DNA of 64,000 nucleotides from assembly GCA_018267385.1 (NCBI GenBank), contig JAFDYN010000007.1, positions 186,001 through 250,000 of the forward strand, written 5' to 3'. The translations under genes and the position numbers were made by a program. Below are positions 53,171 to 60,404 of this stretch, piece by piece. Position 1 is the first letter of the stretch, and every line of letters starts with the position of its first letter. The stretch comes from Bacteroidota bacterium. Lineage in GTDB: Bacteria; Bacteroidota; Bacteroidia; Chitinophagales; LD1. The notes below the pieces were generated by a model that made no database searches, had not been told where the DNA came from, and worked only from the letters and a program-made list of their open reading frames with translations.

Positions 53171-53761
53171 ATGGCACAAGAAAAGCAAATGACACATGAA
53201 GAGAGCCTCGAGCTCATACAGTCAATGATCGATACCGCCCGCAATAAAGTCGCAGATGACGGTTTCCACCTTATACTCTGGGGTATACTGGTCATTGCCT
53301 GCTGCCTGCTAAACTACTTTCTCTTTCAGGCGGGCTATGGAAATATATCAGGGCTACCGTGGCTCTGCATGCCCGTGGTAGGAGTGCCCGCAGGCATCAT
53401 CTACGAGCGCAGGTTCAGGAGGAGCGCAGGTATACGCACTGTGGTCGATACCAATATCAAATACCTGTGGTGGTCTTATGGCGGCGCGCTCTTCCTCGTA
53501 CTTTTTTACAGTGGCAGCATACAGGTATCACCCGTACCTTATATCCTGATGATCACCGGCATGGTCACCTTTGCCTCCGGCCTCATGCTCCGCTTCCGCC
53601 CTATGATGGCCGGTGGTGTCGTGTTCTTCATCCTCACCCTCGCCTGTCTGTGGGTGCAGCCCGTAGACCAACTCCTCCTGGAGGCGCTCGGTGTATTCCT
53701 TGGATATATCATACCCGGTATTATCTTGCGCCGACTATCCAAGTCTCAGGCTGATGTTTAA
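53171..53761 (+). CDS. Membrane protein paired with a winged-helix regulator
   Basis: Inner-membrane protein of 196 aa. A charged N-terminal cytoplasmic stretch ('TREE'-like: 'MTHEESLELIQSMIDTARNK') precedes five to six hydrophobic segments: 'LILWGILVIACCLLNYFLF', 'LPWLCMPVVGVPAGIIY', 'YGGALFLVLFYSG', 'YILMITGMVTFASGLML', 'MAGGVVFFILTLACLWV', 'LGVFLGYIIPGIIL'. Small membrane proteins of this kind are commonly found beside a PadR/MarR-like winged-helix gene. Its stop overlaps the start of that regulator by 8 nt (ATGTTTAA), so the two are translationally coupled. Confidence 0.85.
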   Translation: MAQEKQMTHEESLELIQSMIDTARNKVADDGFHLILWGILVIACCLLNYFLFQAGYGNISGLPWLCMPVVGVPAGIIYERRFRRSAGIRTVVDTNIKYLWWSYGGALFLVLFYSGSIQVSPVPYILMITGMVTFASGLMLRFRPMMAGGVVFFILTLACLWVQPVDQLLLEALGVFLGYIIPGIILRRLSKSQADV

Positions 53762-54041
53762 ACCGCTGGACCCCCTGCTGCACTCAGAGCTACGGCTCGC
53801 TGTGATGTCACTGCTCATCAGTGTGCAGGAGGCCGACTTTTCCTTTCTCAAAGAAAAGACGGGAGCCACGGCAGGCAATCTCAGTGTGCAGCTCAATAAA
53901 CTGGCCGAGGGTGGCTACATTACCATTGAGAAATCTTTCAAAGGAAACTATCCCCAGACTACCTGCCGTATCACTAAATCAGGTATCAAAGCTTTTGAAG
54001 ATTATGTCAATGCGCTTAAGTCTTACATAGGCAAAAAGTAG
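53754..54041 (+). CDS. Winged-helix transcriptional regulator (HTH_34-like)
   Basis: 95 aa from the ATG at 53754, which overlaps the end of the membrane protein gene; an in-frame ATG at 53691 lies deep inside that gene. A single winged-helix DNA-binding domain: helices 'LHSELRLAVMSLLISVQEAD' and 'FSFLKEKTGATAGNLSVQLN' (recognition helix), wing 'GYITIEKSFKGNYPQTTCRI', dimerisation helix 'KAFEDYVNALKSYIGKK'. Probably dimeric. Autoregulation through the palindrome at 53123-53136 is inferred from the layout. Confidence 0.88.
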   Translation: MFKPLDPLLHSELRLAVMSLLISVQEADFSFLKEKTGATAGNLSVQLNKLAEGGYITIEKSFKGNYPQTTCRITKSGIKAFEDYVNALKSYIGKK

Positions 54042-54078
54042 GTGTAAGCCAAAAAAAGTAAAAGCTCCATTTAGTTTT

Positions 54079-54086
54079 TATATTTG
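54079..54086 (+). promoter_or_regulatory. -7 box TATATTTG
   Basis: Exact TAnnTTTG match 60 nt before the ATG at 54146. No convincing -33 partner. Confidence 0.45.
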
Positions 54087-54145
54087 GTATGATTGTTATA
54101 CTTCCCAGAGTAATAACCAATTCGATCACCAAAATACACCCACAA

Positions 54146-55069
54146 ATGAAAAAGCTTACGCTGTTCATGAGCTGTGTGCTGATCTATGGCGCCACTATGG
54201 CGCAGCTGATCAACTCTACGCTCACTATTTTCTCTGAAGAAGGACACAAATTTTACCTCATCCTGAATGGCACACGGATGAATGACAAGCCGGAGACCAA
54301 TATCCGTCTGCAGAACCTGACGCAGCCGTATTACAACTGCAAGGTGCTCTTTGACGACAAGGCACTCGGCGAGGTCAGCAAAAACTACCTGCCGGTGACC
54401 GATCCCGGCAATCAGACACAATCTATGGACGTGACCTACAAGATCAAATCTGATAAGAATGGAAAACAGGTGCTGCGTTATTTCTCTGCCACACCGGTAG
54501 TGGTCACCGCTACACCAGTCATACCACCGGATGTGGTAGTGTACAACTATGGTACTACTGTACCCGTGGTGCAAACGACGGTCACAGAGACTACCACGAC
54601 TACTACAGGTGGCACCGGTGCCAATGTAGGAGTGAATATGGGCGGCATGGGGGTCAATATGAATGTACATATCAATGACCCGGCCTTCAATACACAGCAG
54701 ACTACGACTACCACCTATACTACCACTACTACTACCTCCTCTACTCCACCGCCACCGCCACCTGCCGCCGCGGGCCCATGCAGCTATGCTATGACAGCGG
54801 GAGACTATGCTTCGGCTAAGGCATCTATAGAGAAGGCAACATTTGAAGAAACCAAACTCAAGTCTGCAAAGTCCATCATCTCTAATAACTGTATGTATGC
54901 TGACCAGATCAGGACGATCTGCAGGCTCTTTACCTTTGAGGCTTCAAAGCTTGACTTTGCCAAATTTGCCTACAAGTACTGCTTTGACAAGAACAATTAT
55001 TTCAAGATAAATGATGTATTTGACTTCGATGCCAGCCGCGATGAGCTGAGCACATTTACGGCACAGTAA
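54146..55069 (+). CDS. Exported DUF4476 protein with Thr/Pro-rich linker
   Basis: 307 aa from the ATG at 54146 (MKKLTLFMSCVLIYGATMAQ, signal peptide); the frame is open to 54089 without a signal. The N-terminal beta domain matches the paralog at 52172. The middle (about residues 135-215) is low complexity: long Thr runs, 'NVGVNMGGMGVNMNVHIN', and six consecutive prolines before the DUF4476 domain ('YASAKASIEKATFEETKLKS', 'LFTFEASKLDFAKFAYKYCF'). The linker looks like an extended, possibly O-glycosylated spacer. The proline run is a likely EF-P-dependent site. Confidence 0.87.
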   Translation: MKKLTLFMSCVLIYGATMAQLINSTLTIFSEEGHKFYLILNGTRMNDKPETNIRLQNLTQPYYNCKVLFDDKALGEVSKNYLPVTDPGNQTQSMDVTYKIKSDKNGKQVLRYFSATPVVVTATPVIPPDVVVYNYGTTVPVVQTTVTETTTTTTGGTGANVGVNMGGMGVNMNVHINDPAFNTQQTTTTTYTTTTTTSSTPPPPPPAAAGPCSYAMTAGDYASAKASIEKATFEETKLKSAKSIISNNCMYADQIRTICRLFTFEASKLDFAKFAYKYCFDKNNYFKINDVFDFDASRDELSTFTAQ

Positions 55070-55091
55070 TACGCAAGAAGATATCTAATCG

Positions 55092-55131
55092 ATCAGGGTT
55101 GCCGGGACCGGCAGCCCTGATTTGTTTTAGT
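55092..55131 (+). terminator. Strong intrinsic terminator
   Basis: Stem ATCAGGGTTGCCGG / CCGGCAGCCCTGAT (14 bp with one G-U wobble), 2-nt loop, followed by TTTGTTTTAG. Ends the DUF4476 gene transcript. Confidence 0.85.
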
Positions 55132-55165
55132 GACATACCTATGACAATTTATTTATAGGGATAGT

Positions 55166-55173
55166 TATCTTTA
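55166..55173 (+). promoter_or_regulatory. Probable -7 box TATCTTTA abutting the start codon
   Basis: Near match to TAnnTTTG, ending 3 nt before the ATG at 55177. If real, transcription would begin at or next to the start codon. Confidence 0.35.
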
Positions 55174-55176
55174 AGC

Positions 55177-56043
55177 ATGAACTGGAAATTATTTACTCTC
55201 TTTTTGTTGTTACCCTTTTTGGCCGTGGGCCAGGTATGGGCGCCCATAGGTGCTAAATGGACCTATAATCAAAACACTGTCAACCCTTACTATACTACTT
55301 ACACTACATTTGAGTCTGTCTCTGACACTGTGATAGGAGCGCAAAGCTGTCGCGTCATCAAAGAGACAGAGCGCACCAGTCCCGCTGATTCTAATGAGAC
55401 CTTATATTTTATGTATTCAGATAGCGCTTACGTCTATAACTGGCATGGCTCCTCCTGGTGTCCCTTGTACATGTTTGGCGCGGTAGGAGATAGTTTTGAT
55501 GTCAATTGTACAGGTCTTATGGCGCATATCCGATCTATAGATACTATCCGGATCAATGGCCACCAGCGCCGGGTTTTCCAATATGATGCCGGTAGTATGG
55601 CTATTGATTTTTCCGGCGCGGTCATTGAGGGCATAGGGCACACTATTAGTATGTTCCCGGGTTATGATAACAGCATCTTTGCCTCTCCGCTGAGGTGCTA
55701 TGAGGATACGACAATAGGTTTATACAAAAGCACCTATAATGGTGAAAGCGGAAATCAGGATTGCGAGGAGGTCATAAACCGGACGACTATCAAAGTATTA
55801 GGGCGAGATACAGCCATGACGATTGCCCCTATTATAATTACGGAGGGATGGACGCGTGTATCTGTGTCGGCACCCACAGAGGTCAGCCTGTATACCATGA
55901 CCGGTCAGCTACTCTGGCATCAAAAGGTAACAAACAGCTACCGGGTGGATCTGACATCCTATCAAGACGGACAATATGTTATAAGTCTCTCGCAAGGTAA
56001 CAATGTCAGGCAGTCTGCTCGGATCATCAAGATCAGCCAATAG
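55177..56043 (+). CDS. Secreted protein with T9SS-like C-terminal domain
   Basis: 288 aa; signal peptide 'LFTLFLLLPFLAVGQ' (about residues 5-19). The mature N-terminal part 'VWAPIGAKWTYNQNT', with later 'GDSFDVNCTGLMAHI' and 'VIEGIGHTISMFPG', is a beta-rich domain seen in many Bacteroidota secreted proteins whose function I do not know. The last 60 residues resemble a type A sorting domain ('VSLYTMTGQLLWHQKV', 'LTSYQDGQYVISLSQGNNV'), but lack the usual YPNP entry motif. Alone in its transcript. Confidence 0.82.
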   Translation: MNWKLFTLFLLLPFLAVGQVWAPIGAKWTYNQNTVNPYYTTYTTFESVSDTVIGAQSCRVIKETERTSPADSNETLYFMYSDSAYVYNWHGSSWCPLYMFGAVGDSFDVNCTGLMAHIRSIDTIRINGHQRRVFQYDAGSMAIDFSGAVIEGIGHTISMFPGYDNSIFASPLRCYEDTTIGLYKSTYNGESGNQDCEEVINRTTIKVLGRDTAMTIAPIIITEGWTRVSVSAPTEVSLYTMTGQLLWHQKVTNSYRVDLTSYQDGQYVISLSQGNNVRQSARIIKISQ

Positions 56044-56138
56044 CTTTTAGCTCGTCAGTTTCTTGCCTCGTGAGGAGTGCTCAAGAGGCATGTTTTTTAA
56101 ATGCTCTGAAATGCCTTAACTTTATAGAAAGCTTTTGG

Positions 56139-56336
56139 ATGAGCAAGTTGGAAAAAATACAAGAAGAAATACTGTCCCTTTCCACTGAGGAGAGGGAGCT
56201 GATCAGTATATTTTTAAAGTCTGCTCAGGATAACATGGAGGCCGATTACACTCAGGCCTGGAATAAGGAGTTGCAACGCAGGATCGATGAATTGGACAAT
56301 GGTAAGCAGATTTGGTCTCATCAGAGTCGGCAGTAG
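56139..56336 (+). CDS. Addiction-module antitoxin (RelB/ParD-like, PF09720 type)
   Basis: 65 aa from the ATG at 56139; an open frame from 56070 has a non-family leader. The family pattern is visible: 'EILSLSTEERELISIFLKS' then 'YTQAWNKELQRRIDELDNGK' (W-x-x-E-x-x-R-R-I-x-x-x-x-x-G). TAACTTTA, a near -7 box, lies at 56117-56124. The antitoxin looks intact, but its toxin partner directly downstream is broken, so the module is probably dead or the antitoxin has been kept for another reason. Confidence 0.75.
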   Translation: MSKLEKIQEEILSLSTEERELISIFLKSAQDNMEADYTQAWNKELQRRIDELDNGKQIWSHQSRQ

Positions 56337-56361
56337 CAGAGATCAGAAAGAAACTGTTTAA

Positions 56362-56620
56362 ATGACCCAGATCCAGCCCGCAGCCAGGCAGGAACTGGAA
56401 GATGGCGCAGTGTATTACGCTCAGATATCAGATGACCTCGCAGACAGATTTCTCAATGCCGCTCGGATGGGCACTGCATTATGCTGATCTCAGAAAACTG
56501 AATTTCAAGATATTTCCTTACTCGATCATTTATCGTTTTGATCAGGAAAGCAACGAAATAATAGTCGTAGCTATTCAACATCAAAACAGGAAGCCTTTCT
56601 ACTGGAAAGGGCGTATTTAA
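56362..56620 (+). pseudogene. ParE/RelE-type toxin gene broken by frameshift and deletion
   Basis: The N-terminal ParE pattern 'IQPAARQELEDGAVYYAQIS' to 'DDLADRFLNAA' is read from the ATG at 56362 and runs into TGA at 56485-56487 after 41 codons. The C-terminal ParE pattern 'LRKLNFKIFPYSIIYRFDQE', 'VVAIQHQNRKPFYWKGRI' is in the +1 frame, ending TAA at 56620. The join falls near 56463. The usual segment between these halves (about 15 residues) is absent, so a small deletion that was not a multiple of three is the simplest cause. Confidence 0.75.
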
Positions 56621-56736
56621 TCTGACATTGTTTAGCGGGCCAGAGAGCTTGACGTGATCCGATGAAAGCCTGGCTACAACAAGCTGGGACTTTTGTTTTA
56701 CTGAGTATGTATATTTATGATACCTGACTTTGATAC

Positions 56737-57110
56737 ATGATTACGTTTTTGATTATACATATTCTGATTCCGGTCATCGGCTTGGTTGTGTTTCTTTTTC
56801 TTGCGAAGAGAATGACACAAGCTGATCTGCCAGGTGGATTAGTATTAGAGCTATTCCATTATTCGCGACTTACGGAGGACTACTCCTGGTTGTTTTGACA
56901 AGCCTTTTCTGGCAATGGTCAGGTATAGCATCGCTAGGAGTAGCTTACCTTGTCTTCGTAGCGCCGCTGATCATGGCCTATATCATCTATAGGGAATATC
57001 GACACAGAGTGCTCTCCACTTATCACAAATGGATTGCGCTTAGCAGTGGGATTTACCTTATCATAATGCCAGCCCTATTGATCGTAGCTCGTTTTATGAT
57101 CAGGGTTTGA
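56737..57110 (+). pseudogene. Frameshifted four-helix membrane protein gene
   Basis: Frame one from the ATG at 56737 gives 'FLIIHILIPVIGLVVFLFLA', then 'KRMTQADLPGG', and ends at TGA 56896-56898. The -1 frame, open from 56824, gives 'IPLFATYGGLLLVVLTSLFW', 'ASLGVAYLVFVAPLIMAYII' and 'SGIYLIIMPALLIVARFM', ending at 57110. Joined near 56835-56850, the two make one protein of about 125 aa with four membrane helices. Either the gene is a pseudogene or there is a sequence error. The family is not named. Confidence 0.6.
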
Positions 57111-57131
57111 TCGCCTGTTACAATATTACGA

Positions 57132-57171
57132 CGTCAGATTCTCCAGCCTCATATTAGGCTAGAAGAGCACC
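57132..57171 (-). pseudogene. Degenerate copy of the lysS 3' end
   Basis: By my count, 35 of 40 bases match 57893-57932, the last codons of lysS. In the lysS frame it would read VLF-stop-PNMRLENLT where lysS has VLFFPQMRPENLT. It lies in the same orientation about 760 bp beyond the real lysS stop, with one gene between. Confidence 0.65.
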
Positions 57172-57219
57172 ACTTCACTCTTATAAGGAGAAAATGAAAT
57201 GCTTACGCAGAGGCAGATA

Positions 57220-57825
57220 TTAATCCCCGTACTGACTAGAGTTTGCTACCTCCTGCCTTGGTAGATAGTAAGATCTGTCGGAAGCAAGGATAATTATCAG
57301 CAAAATAACATCCATTATGACACCGAAGATCATCCCGAAGCTGGAACTCATTGCTATAAAACCTATTGATGCGTCTTTTAAAAGTACGACTGTGCGTATA
57401 ACGCTAAAGAGGGCACTAAGAATTAAGGCAGAGCAGGCTAATTTTATAGAAAACCGACGCTTGATCAGTAAGAACAAGCCGCCCACAATATAAATCAGTG
57501 AGGGAATAAAACCGATATAGCCCAGCCTTACGATCCACGTTTTCTGAAAGTCCGACATATAAAACATCTTTTCCATATTCTGGATCATCTCCTTATTGCC
57601 CAAAGGAGATCGAGTTTTTTCTATGACGGTGATGCTGGAATCACCGAGGGTTTGTGTGGTAGTATCAACTCTTACTGATACCATAGGTACCAAACCCTTC
57701 ATCATCGCCTTTTGATTTTCCAGTAGGACCGGTGTCAGGATCAGTTGGCAGTTTTTTATAGTACTGCACCCGCCTAATAGCATCATTAATATTCCCACTA
57801 TGTAAGCCCAGGTTGGTGTTTTCAT
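57220..57825 (-). CDS. Membrane lipoprotein of unknown function
   Basis: 201 aa. The N terminus 'WAYIVGILMMLLGGCSTIKN' is a hydrophobic segment with lipobox 'LLGGC' (Cys20). A periplasmic stretch (about 25-95) precedes three hydrophobic segments: 'LGYIGFIPSLIYIVGGLFLL', 'LACSALILSALFSVIRTVVL', 'MIFGVIMDVILLIIILAS'. Lipobox plus several membrane spans is unusual. No family recognised. It lies between lysS and a degenerate copy of the lysS 3' end, so it may have arrived by insertion there. Confidence 0.75.
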   Translation of the reverse strand: MKTPTWAYIVGILMMLLGGCSTIKNCQLILTPVLLENQKAMMKGLVPMVSVRVDTTTQTLGDSSITVIEKTRSPLGNKEMIQNMEKMFYMSDFQKTWIVRLGYIGFIPSLIYIVGGLFLLIKRRFSIKLACSALILSALFSVIRTVVLLKDASIGFIAMSSSFGMIFGVIMDVILLIIILASDRSYYLPRQEVANSSQYGD

Positions 57826-57887
57826 TTCCAGTTTATTTTAGTCCTCTGGTATCGTTTTGCTTGCTCCAGAGGCTTACGAACAACGTA

Positions 57888-59438
57888 TCAGCTCGTCAGA
57901 TTCTCCGGCCTCATTTGAGGGAAGAAGAGCACCTCCTGTATCGTAGGCTGATTGGTCATGAGCATGCAGAGGCGGTCTATGCCGATACCGATACCGGCCG
58001 TAGGTGGCATACCATACTCCAGCGCGCGGAGAAAGTCATAGTCAATGAACATGGCCTCATCATCGCCGCGCTCCATCAGCCGCACCTGCTCCTCAAAGCG
58101 TGCACGCTGGTCCAGCGGATCATTCAGCTCGCTATACGCATTGCCTATCTCCTGCCCATTCACCATCAGCTCAAAGCGCTCTACGAGGCCCTCCTTGCTG
58201 CGGTGCTTCTTGGTCAGCGGGCTCATCTCTACCGGATAGTCAGTGATGAAGGTCGGCTGTATGAAATTTTTCTCACACTTGGCGCTGAAGAGTTCGTCTA
58301 TCAGCTTGCCTTTGCCCATCGTCTTGTCTACCTCCAGGTGCAGTGACTTGCAGACGTCATAGATCTGCTCCTCGGTCATGGCGCTCACATCGTGACCGGT
58401 ATACTCTTTGATCGCATCGTAGATCGTGATACGCTTGAATGGCGCCTTGAAGTTGATCTTATTGTCACCCACTGCCAGCTCAGTCGTGCCGTGCATAGCC
58501 GTAGCTACTTTCTCCAGCATCCGCTCGGTGAACTCCATCATCCAGATATAGTCCTTGTAGGCTACGTAAAACTCCAGGATAGTAAACTCCGGATTATGCT
58601 TGCGGCTCATGCCCTCATTGCGGAAATTGCGGCTGAACTCATACACGAAATCAAAACCTCCTACGATCAGTCGCTTCAGGTATAGCTCATTTGCGATACG
58701 CAGGTAGAGCTGTGTATCCAGCGCATTGTGATGCGTGACAAAGGGGCGTGCAGCCGCGCCCCCCGGTATGCTCTGCAGCACGGGGGTATCTACCTCCACA
58801 CCGCCGTGATCATTCAGGAAGTCGCGGATTGTCTTCACCATCCTGGTACGCTTCAGGAAGGTGTCCTTCACATCAGGATTGACCACCAGGTCTACATAGC
58901 GCTGCCTCCAGCGCAGCTCTGGATCGGTAAAGGCGTCAAACACCTCTCCGTCTTTCTCCTTCACTACCGGCATCGGGCGCAGCGCCTTACCCAGTACTTT
59001 AAATTCCTTTACGCGGATAGATGTCTCGCCGGTCTTGGTCACAAAGGCCTCACCTTTGGCACCGACAAAGTCGCCGAGATCCAGCAGTCCTTTGATCACA
59101 GTATTGTAGAGCGTCTTATCCTCGCCCGGGCAGATATTATCTATGGAGATGAAGAGCTGTATACGCGTCGTATTGTCCAGTATCTTGATGAATGTCACCT
59201 TGCCCTTGGCATTGATGCTCATGATACGGCCGGCTATGCTGATGTTCTTATAGCCTTCTACCTCGTGCACCTCCTCACCGGGATGTGCTGCTTTATGTTT
59301 CTCTACAGCATCCAGTATCTCTTTGGCAGTTGCATTGACCTCCCACATAGGGGCAGGGTAGGGGTCTATGCCCGCTTCTATCAGGCCCTTCAGCTTCTCG
59401 CGACGGGCTATCTCCTGATCATTCAGATGCTCACTCAT
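57888..59438 (-). CDS. lysS: Lysine--tRNA ligase (class II)
   Basis: 516 aa, full length. N-terminal OB-fold anticodon domain ('ISIAGRIMSINAKGKVTFI'), then the class II core: motif 1 around 'FLKRTRMVKTIRDFLNDHGG', 'SIPGGAAARPFVTHHNALD', motif 2 'FRNEGMSRKHNPEFTILEFY', motif 3 'GIGIGIDRLCMLMTNQPTIQ'. Ends 'VLFFPQMRPENLTS'. Divergent from the exonuclease gene; the shared gap holds a GTCT-type repeat array. A partial second copy of its 3' end lies downstream. Confidence 0.97.
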   Translation of the reverse strand: MSEHLNDQEIARREKLKGLIEAGIDPYPAPMWEVNATAKEILDAVEKHKAAHPGEEVHEVEGYKNISIAGRIMSINAKGKVTFIKILDNTTRIQLFISIDNICPGEDKTLYNTVIKGLLDLGDFVGAKGEAFVTKTGETSIRVKEFKVLGKALRPMPVVKEKDGEVFDAFTDPELRWRQRYVDLVVNPDVKDTFLKRTRMVKTIRDFLNDHGGVEVDTPVLQSIPGGAAARPFVTHHNALDTQLYLRIANELYLKRLIVGGFDFVYEFSRNFRNEGMSRKHNPEFTILEFYVAYKDYIWMMEFTERMLEKVATAMHGTTELAVGDNKINFKAPFKRITIYDAIKEYTGHDVSAMTEEQIYDVCKSLHLEVDKTMGKGKLIDELFSAKCEKNFIQPTFITDYPVEMSPLTKKHRSKEGLVERFELMVNGQEIGNAYSELNDPLDQRARFEEQVRLMERGDDEAMFIDYDFLRALEYGMPPTAGIGIGIDRLCMLMTNQPTIQEVLFFPQMRPENLTS

Positions 59439-59470
59439 ATATGAAAAATTTGGGAGCGTGAATATACTAA

Positions 59471-59506
59471 ATAGACGTGAGACGATAGATGAGAGACACT
59501 AGACAA
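59471..59506. repeat. Degenerate GTCT array (inverted copy of the 7.7-kb type)
   Basis: Read on the minus strand: TGTCTAG, TGTCTCT, CATCTAT, CGTCTCA, CGTCTAT. It matches the array at 7714-7750 position by position. It lies in the lysS/exonuclease divergent promoter region. Confidence 0.6.
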
Positions 59507-59564
59507 ATGCAGGAACAGCCTCAATTCGCAACCTTTTTATACTTTCATTTTAAAATCATCTGTC

Positions 59565-60308
59565 GTGCTGCTGCAAAACGGCTACCTGCGCAACCTCCTT
59601 TTCCTCGATATCGAGACCGTGCCGCGCCTCGGCTCCTGGCATGACCTGCCCGATGCAGAGAAGGACCTCTGGGCCATAAAACATGCCACGCTCAAGATAC
59701 CTGATGAGACCGCAGAGGAGGGCTATCTCAGGCGCGCCGGAGTGTACTCGGAGTTTGCCAAAGTGATCTGCCTGTCTATCGGCTTCTTCTGGTATGACCG
59801 CGAGGCCAATGCAGATACCTTTCGCCTGCGCTCTATCTATGGCGATGACGAGCAGCAGCTGCTCAGTGATGTCGTGACACTTTTCAACCGGCACTTTCCA
59901 AACCCTGACCGCTTCAAATTCTCCGGGCACAATATCAAAGAGTTTGACATCCCGTTCCTCTGCCGCCGTATGGTGATCAATAACCTGCGCCTGCCCGCCC
60001 TCTTTGACATCTCGGGCAAGAAGCCCTGGGAGACGGAGATGGTGGACACGCTCCAGCTCTGGAAGTTTGGCGACAACAAGAACTACACCTCTCTGAAGCT
60101 ACTCACCCACGTCCTCGGCATACCCAGCCCGAAGGAGGATATAGAGGGCAAGGATGTCTGCATGGTCTACTATGAGCAGCAAGGGCTGAAGCGGATCGTA
60201 GAGTACTGCCAGCGGGACGTAGTGACTGTAGCCAGGCTATTGATGCGGTTCCGCTACGAGCAGGACTTTTTGGAGGATAAAGATGTGATCATTGCCACAC
60301 AGTCTTAA
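59565..60308 (+). CDS. Predicted 3'-5' exonuclease (PolB-type DEDD fold)
   Basis: 247 aa from a GTG start (MLLQNGYLRNLLFLDIETVP). Matches the 'predicted 3'-5' exonuclease related to PolB' family (PF10108 type): ExoI 'LLFLDIETVP' (DxE), ExoII 'FSGHNIKEFDIPFLCRRM' (Asp), ExoIII 'RIVEYCQRDVVTVARLLMR' (YxxxD). A stand-alone proofreading-like exonuclease, substrate unknown. No polymerase gene is adjacent. Confidence 0.88.
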   Translation: MLLQNGYLRNLLFLDIETVPRLGSWHDLPDAEKDLWAIKHATLKIPDETAEEGYLRRAGVYSEFAKVICLSIGFFWYDREANADTFRLRSIYGDDEQQLLSDVVTLFNRHFPNPDRFKFSGHNIKEFDIPFLCRRMVINNLRLPALFDISGKKPWETEMVDTLQLWKFGDNKNYTSLKLLTHVLGIPSPKEDIEGKDVCMVYYEQQGLKRIVEYCQRDVVTVARLLMRFRYEQDFLEDKDVIIATQS

Positions 60309-60404
60309 CTGTGAGTTGTTTGATTTTTGTGATGACAGGGATGAATACATTCTGAAGATTGACCTTCCAGGTAATACTTAATTATTTGCCCAGGCATCTA
60401 TCCA

